Made by a program: the position numbers and the translations under genes. From a virus: 64,000 nucleotides of DNA. The notes beneath the pieces are model-generated. The model was not told the DNA's origin. It saw only the letters and a list, made by a program, of their open reading frames with translations, and searched no databases. Shown piece by piece: positions 59,801-64,000 of this stretch (position 1 is its first letter; every line of letters begins with the position of its first letter). The stretch spans positions 26,494 through 90,493 of the IMG/VR virus record IMGVR_UViG_3300027969_002350; one strand, written 5' to 3'.

Positions 59801-62800
59801 CAGATGTTAATTCAAATTCATAGAATTCAATATTTTTAGTATTTCCAAATTCTCCAAGGCGTACCATATACTCTTCTAAAGGAGCAGTAGTATTACCATC
59901 ACTATGAGTCAATGGTTCTAATCCTGTAAATACTTGACTAGTGCCTTTCATATACGTAATAGAGTTTTTAAATAATACTTCAGAGTCGTCTTGTAAGAAA
60001 AGTTGTCGTAATTCAGGATTTCTGTTTAGTCCGAACTGTGCCCGACTTGCATCAAGCAATGTATTATCTTCGATTACATTTTCTATATCTAATAAATTTC
60101 TGCCGACTTCAGAGTATGTATCGTAGTTAGGAATAATAGAATTATCACTTACGACATAACCAGGAACAAAATATTTTCCATCCCATTCTTGACTCTTTTT
60201 GCCGCCAAGGACAAAACTGCGCTTAGTAGTACACTGATCCGGTAAGAAATAAATATCACCAAATACACTGGTCGAATCTAAATGTACCACTGATTCATAC
60301 GTAGCAAATGTTAATTTAATTCCATATACTGGATTATTTGTATTTTTAGATTTAATAATAATACCGCCGCCGCGTTCAACTAATAAATCTTTACTAAACA
60401 ATGGCTTATTTTTTCTATCAACACATTGTCCAACATTCTCATTTGTACCTTCTAAGTTTTCTAACTGGCCGTAGGCAGTAGATAAAACAATACCCGACGC
60501 CGCTGGATTTAAATCAATATAGTTGCCGGGTGCAATATTATCATTACTCCAGAATATAAACTGGCTGGCACTCATTTGCCAATTACGCAAATCATATGTT
60601 TCTACTTCTTCAAATTTAAATCCTTGTGCTTCTAAATATTTGCCGTAGCCAACAATAATATCATAAATTTGTTGCCGGCTCGTAAATTCTTGTCCGTATG
60701 TTACAGCAATTATATTAGATGTATAAACATTTTTTTCTTTAATTACTACTGAGCCTATAGTTTTTGGTGTAGTGGCGCTATTTGCCACTGGCTCAAAATA
60801 ATTAAGATAACCACGCTCATTAGCAAAACCATGAATAGAATATGCACTACCGTTCCATATAACTCTTAGAGCTGAATAAAAAATTTCTTTACTGGAATAA
60901 TGTTTAATTAGTCTAACCTGATAATTTTCTTCTGGTATAAACAATGTTTTACGTTGACTAGAAATACTAGTGCTTTCTATTCTAATATTATTTTTGTTAC
61001 TAAATCCATTTAACAAAAATTCTTTATTAACTGCTAAATTATTAAATTTGTCTATTACTGTTGATTTAAAATCTTTATTATTCAATGCACAGAATTCTGC
61101 AAATAAACTTTCGATACCGGCTGTATATTCTACATTGCCGTCGACAACTTGTCTATGATAATAATGCTCTATACTACCTTGAAGCCAAAACTCGCTTGTT
61201 TTGTCTAAATTAATTCCCCATGCATTTTTAATTGTTTGCCCAGGAACCCAATTTAAATTTACATATTTTGCAGGACTTGCTAAGAATTTTAATTTTGCTT
61301 CGGCTGCTAATCCACGTTGCGTATTTAAGAATACTGTTTCAAAAGGACCCTGATCACTTACAACCCAATCGCGATCTTTTTCTAATACACTAGCACCGAG
61401 CCATAATAAATTTAAAGGTGCAATTAATTTCCCATCAATATCTACTGGAAAGTCTTCATGATCATTTACATTACTAATTCTTGCAAAGAATGGATTAATT
61501 CTAGGTGCATCAGGTGTATTTCTATTACCCGTTCGTAACGATTTTTCTAATGCTGTTCGTTTAACAGGATCAGTCCAGCTATAATGTGTATCCCACCACA
61601 ATGGTTTTAATGTATATCCTAACATCTCCCATGGATGTGTGTGCGGACGGTCAGTATCATACAAATACTTGTAAATAGCTCTCCACGATCCTGTAGTAGA
61701 GTTTGCATCGTCACCCGAACCAATTTGATATATTAAAGTAAACGGATCTGATTCTTCATAATCAGAGTTAGCCATAATGAAAATATTATTTTCTGCCATC
61801 CATGTTAATACTTCACTGTTAACAACTGTACGTATTTCAGACCATGCATATCTGCCATTTCTAAAATATCCAGGCTGTTCTTCTAATAACTCGGCATTAC
61901 TATTATTCTCTACATCATATGCAATGTTGCCCCAAATAGCTTTTTCGTATTCAAACAACAACTGATCTATTATATTGATAGGATAGGTATCTACATCAAC
62001 ACCTTCGTTCAAATAATAACGTGTTCCGTCGTGTCTACATAAAAAATATTTTGTGCTTGCATAGCTAGTGTCGGCATATATCTCAGGACGGTAAACAGGG
62101 CTTAATCCGATTTTTGCTAAACTTGCAGGTATTTTAGAATTAAATTCTTCTACCCATTGTCTAATAGTTACTGTTGTTCCTGTAAATGATGGATCTAATA
62201 CTATGGAAGTATAATAACCATCTGATGAAGATAGTGTATAATCTATATTTCGCATTAGTAATCTATTATTAGCAACTATGTGCAATAGTGTTTCTTTGCC
62301 TGCTCGATGATTAATTAAATTCAATCCGTCATTGAGTGGGATTTCAAATACCGTAGATATTGTTATTGTTTTTTCAAAGTAATCTGTAGTATTTCCCCAA
62401 CCTAACATATTACTATGATACCAGAAATTTTCATTGTTAGTCTGATTTAAAAATATACGTTTGGTTGCCAAGTTTAAAATGTCTAGACTAGATATTATTG
62501 AAGTGTCGGTTGTATTAATAATTTGTTCTAGTTCGTAAATTAATTTACTTAAGAACATGTCATAGTGCTTGCCTTGCTTAATAATAATTTCACTAAAATC
62601 ATAGGGCAAATTAGTTGTTATAATTGCTGCCTTGACTAATGGATAATTATGCTTTAATAGGGTGCCGCCGCCCATACTAGAATTAATTAAACTAGAATCA
62701 TTTTGAGTTGTTTCTTTAGAATTAGATGCATTTGATTTTAAATTAATTACATGTTGATATAATGCATAATAATTAATAGTATCTAATTTAGAATTTAATG

Positions 62801-64000
62801 GATTTGTAGTTAAACTCAGTGGAGCAGTCCTACTAGTAGGAGCAGATAATACTGTATCTAAACAAATTTTATCTCCGTATAAAGATTTTTGATTTAATAT
62901 CGGAGACGATACAAGTTGTTGATAATAATTTAATGAGCCGTCACTATTTGTAATATCATTTATAGTGTAATCATACGACTCGTATATTGGATTTGTTTTA
63001 TCTCGAAGATATGCAAATTGAATAAATCTCCATTTATTTAAAGGACGAATAATTGCAGATTTTGTTACATTGTTTGCAACCCAAAATAATCTTGTTGTAT
63101 CTATATTTAATTTATTATCTATATATCCAGATCCTATGTCTATACTAGAAGATAAATCTAATTCAATTACTCCGTTGTTTATACCATTATTATAACAATA
63201 TGGCTCTTCTATCAACACCGGAGTTGATATATTGTTAATAATTTCTGTAGTATAAAAAGTTATTGGAAAAGGTAAATCGTGACAAATAATTTTAAAGATG
63301 TCTCCTGAAACTAGAGGTATAATTTGTTCTAATATATGAAAACCTCGTTTGCTAGAAAATCTAACTAAGCCGTGGCCTTCTATATTGTAATAGAATTTTA
63401 ATTTTTCCTTATCATCGTAGAATATATGTATAGTGTCAAATCCCATTGCCGTTGGAATCAATTTTCCCGACCATTGTACATCAGTATTATCATCATAAAA
63501 TAAATCCTGTGTTTGTCTAGTAATATCTAAACCTCGACGAGGTTGATAAAAAGATATAGGAGTTACAGAATTGAAATTATACCCGTAAGGTCCTTTTATA
63601 GCAACTTCTTCGCCTGTAGTTATATGATTATAATAAAATGTTTTATCAATATCTGTAGTAAACTTAATTTGATTTGGACTAACATTTAAGGAATTATTTT
63701 CATCTATCAAATCAAAATCAATATTACTGACTGTAATGTAACGTTCTAACGTATAATCAAATACGCTTCCTGGAGCAAAGTCTAATATCGTAGCTCCTTT
63801 GTAGTCACTTTCGTTAAAAGTTTCTAAATTAATATTGTCGCTAGTATAAAATTCAAATTTTGGTGATTGATTTTTTGTTGTTTTATTTTGTGCAAATTGC
63901 CAAATATCATTTTTAAATAAAACTTTATTATATCTAATATTCGAGTTCGCAACTACCAATGCTCCGTCACCCGAGACAACTGGGATACTAAGTGCAAAAG
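56802..64000 (-). CDS. Giant virion structural protein, N-terminus beyond the window
   Basis: At least 2,399 codons are open to the window edge; a TTG at 63959 is not a convincing start because the frame continues upstream (ALSIPVVSGDGA). The protein is beta-rich with repeated local patterns such as YDLVRYNGYLYYALTTVS and DFVKYNGDFYVCRN, which look like repeated carbohydrate-binding or chitinase-type V modules. No transmembrane part. Size and composition match the very large baseplate or tail proteins of T4-like marine phages. It probably forms part of the host-contact apparatus. Confidence 0.85.
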   Translation of the reverse strand, partial: FALSIPVVSGDGALVVANSNIRYNKVLFKNDIWQFAQNKTTKNQSPKFEFYTSDNINLETFNESDYKGATILDFAPGSVFDYTLERYITVSNIDFDLIDENNSLNVSPNQIKFTTDIDKTFYYNHITTGEEVAIKGPYGYNFNSVTPISFYQPRRGLDITRQTQDLFYDDNTDVQWSGKLIPTAMGFDTIHIFYDDKEKLKFYYNIEGHGLVRFSSKRGFHILEQIIPLVSGDIFKIICHDLPFPITFYTTEIINNISTPVLIEEPYCYNNGINNGVIELDLSSSIDIGSGYIDNKLNIDTTRLFWVANNVTKSAIIRPLNKWRFIQFAYLRDKTNPIYESYDYTINDITNSDGSLNYYQQLVSSPILNQKSLYGDKICLDTVLSAPTSRTAPLSLTTNPLNSKLDTINYYALYQHVINLKSNASNSKETTQNDSSLINSSMGGGTLLKHNYPLVKAAIITTNLPYDFSEIIIKQGKHYDMFLSKLIYELEQIINTTDTSIISSLDILNLATKRIFLNQTNNENFWYHSNMLGWGNTTDYFEKTITISTVFEIPLNDGLNLINHRAGKETLLHIVANNRLLMRNIDYTLSSSDGYYTSIVLDPSFTGTTVTIRQWVEEFNSKIPASLAKIGLSPVYRPEIYADTSYASTKYFLCRHDGTRYYLNEGVDVDTYPINIIDQLLFEYEKAIWGNIAYDVENNSNAELLEEQPGYFRNGRYAWSEIRTVVNSEVLTWMAENNIFIMANSDYEESDPFTLIYQIGSGDDANSTTGSWRAIYKYLYDTDRPHTHPWEMLGYTLKPLWWDTHYSWTDPVKRTALEKSLRTGNRNTPDAPRINPFFARISNVNDHEDFPVDIDGKLIAPLNLLWLGASVLEKDRDWVVSDQGPFETVFLNTQRGLAAEAKLKFLASPAKYVNLNWVPGQTIKNAWGINLDKTSEFWLQGSIEHYYHRQVVDGNVEYTAGIESLFAEFCALNNKDFKSTVIDKFNNLAVNKEFLLNGFSNKNNIRIESTSISSQRKTLFIPEENYQVRLIKHYSSKEIFYSALRVIWNGSAYSIHGFANERGYLNYFEPVANSATTPKTIGSVVIKEKNVYTSNIIAVTYGQEFTSRQQIYDIIVGYGKYLEAQGFKFEEVETYDLRNWQMSASQFIFWSNDNIAPGNYIDLNPAASGIVLSTAYGQLENLEGTNENVGQCVDRKNKPLFSKDLLVERGGGIIIKSKNTNNPVYGIKLTFATYESVVHLDSTSVFGDIYFLPDQCTTKRSFVLGGKKSQEWDGKYFVPGYVVSDNSIIPNYDTYSEVGRNLLDIENVIEDNTLLDASRAQFGLNRNPELRQLFLQDDSEVLFKNSITYMKGTSQVFTGLEPLTHSDGNTTAPLEEYMVRLGEFGNTKNIEFYEFELTSDDVTKNPQVISFINKNDEKVNPNIHYITHKSQKWIYKPQNKNISFTKLDRSYTDLKTSGPIITGDTNYSISTLDDLPNLYGNFAELYNINTYSITSSYKKYDLVRYNGYLYYALTTVSPNAWINNSDKFSAVDEPFLPNIFVSNYDKTNPNLSKSGNSMFTPSTWQVLQTIDRNISINEVCTGLTDVSQARISCNIAHRAEVGDYVLVINANGTNADANGIWKIESIEDNFKFYIDTRITETIKTGKLFVFKPVRFKNISELNLATDAKGYSWKKKFNPLSNALGTTEITLPITTSGYDASYPIAIIDDSLGTNTGDTSFDFGNYNVYKMMQSNVITKTIIKTDSLPLDHSDIEHVMIYDYNANKVLAKLDLFDPRKLYLPKVFKDDIDVIGRVDPAKYTRTTDAFKSVYASQGWYEEYLGRRWWNTSTCQFNDYESGDVTSRSRYWGTTVDGTLPDIYEWTKSPVHPTQWNKLVETNGIAFGQVASGEAYLDSSSGKDNCHWVEEQDYVSGKLYTVYYFWVKNKNTISAESKNVRVYATSQLSKILLNPSAAGLSWYAPINSNSIMLKGVGHLLNNSSTVVQIKKKLKGEEKHQQWLFVSEANTTETMPQWIHTRFRDSIAGGIHYKVTANYTTYSSSRLYSQSDFVKYNGDFYVCRNTTIGQFRPSKWQTVVCLEEIDATTFRFDITKNVPDMIKLHRYSQLGNSIRPNPQSWFKNIYEARRTFVKRANQLLLNIDISSLTNWDEILNQTAYPLFGDLVNVKNYWTFTDFQSEDYDSTKKISATVQSLADMYALSVTTNSYIKVKNDNTIFEKDVNGGYKLVFRQADPDNNKGAIKLSDELFDSKGTWDGSKWEQINVPWDFDLCNVFYALMEAFRNNVFVDSYETSYSKLTCTMFRYILSEQINVDWLQKSSTIEPINLIGQTLSGTNTLQRDNVSVLTGFYSSVKSYRDKIRSSTVTKQLIENTSLGFDETLYIDDEEILIGFGGEQAGDTIVFN

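Noticed and set aside
63957-63959. TTG start of the giant virion protein
   Set aside because: The frame stays open to the window edge, so the real start is outside.
1-64000. CRISPR arrays, tRNA genes, insertion sequences, integrase or attachment sites
   Set aside because: No regularly spaced repeats, cloverleaf-like segments, transposase or integrase reading frames were seen in the intergenic gaps, which are almost all under 110 bases.

Overview
The window looks like part of an AT-rich, T4-like tailed-phage genome, most like the marine cyanophage/pelagiphage-type myoviruses. Three things point that way. The 54.1-64.0 kb end carries virion genes, including a giant structural protein still open at the window edge and a fibre-like protein with Gly-Tyr repeats. 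Many leftward transcription units start at TATAAATA-type octamers, the classic T4-family late promoter. The early-looking rightward genes use near-perfect host-type sigma-70 promoters (TTGACA, 17 bp, TATAAT). No ribosomal, tRNA or housekeeping genes are visible. The host cannot be named from this sequence.

Layout. (1) 1-2.2 kb: small genes, two 2OG-Fe(II) oxygenase-like proteins, a secreted Ala/Pro/Lys-rich protein and an orphan acidic reading frame. (2) 2.2-4.9 kb, leftward: two twitch-type radical SAM genes. (3) 4.9-10.1 kb, rightward: an early block of tiny genes, eight with or near their own sigma-70 promoter, leading to a MoxR-type AAA+ ATPase and a metallopeptidase/VWA protein. (4) 11.1-13.2 kb: conserved small genes and thyX. 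(5) 13.2-54.1 kb: a roughly 41-kb accessory island of 44 tightly packed genes, nearly all leftward in four long overlapping operons plus one rightward three-gene operon. (6) 54.1-64 kb, leftward: virion structural genes.

The island and the neighbouring pair contain 15 radical SAM genes, four 2OG-Fe(II) oxygenase-like proteins (two just outside the island), six SGNH/GDSL hydrolases, nine glycosyltransferase-like proteins in three families, and a nitroreductase. A sugar-like pathway is also present: GatZ/KbaZ-like aldolase, shikimate-dehydrogenase-like enzyme, NTF2-like protein, fused nucleotidyltransferase/kinase, sugar-isomerase-like cupin and a NodU/CmcH carbamoyltransferase. The likeliest overall role is making or modifying an unusual glycan or virion/host surface structure. 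The substrate is unknown, and this island is the best candidate for an undescribed system.

Regulation is partly readable. Early genes have TTGACA-17-TATAAT promoters whose -35 boxes often overlap the previous stop codon. Late genes have TAAATA-core octamers. In both classes several promoters sit so close to the ATG that the mRNA should be leaderless. At 4.88-4.95 kb and 11.06-11.10 kb an early rightward and a late leftward promoter stand back to back, marking the borders between gene blocks.
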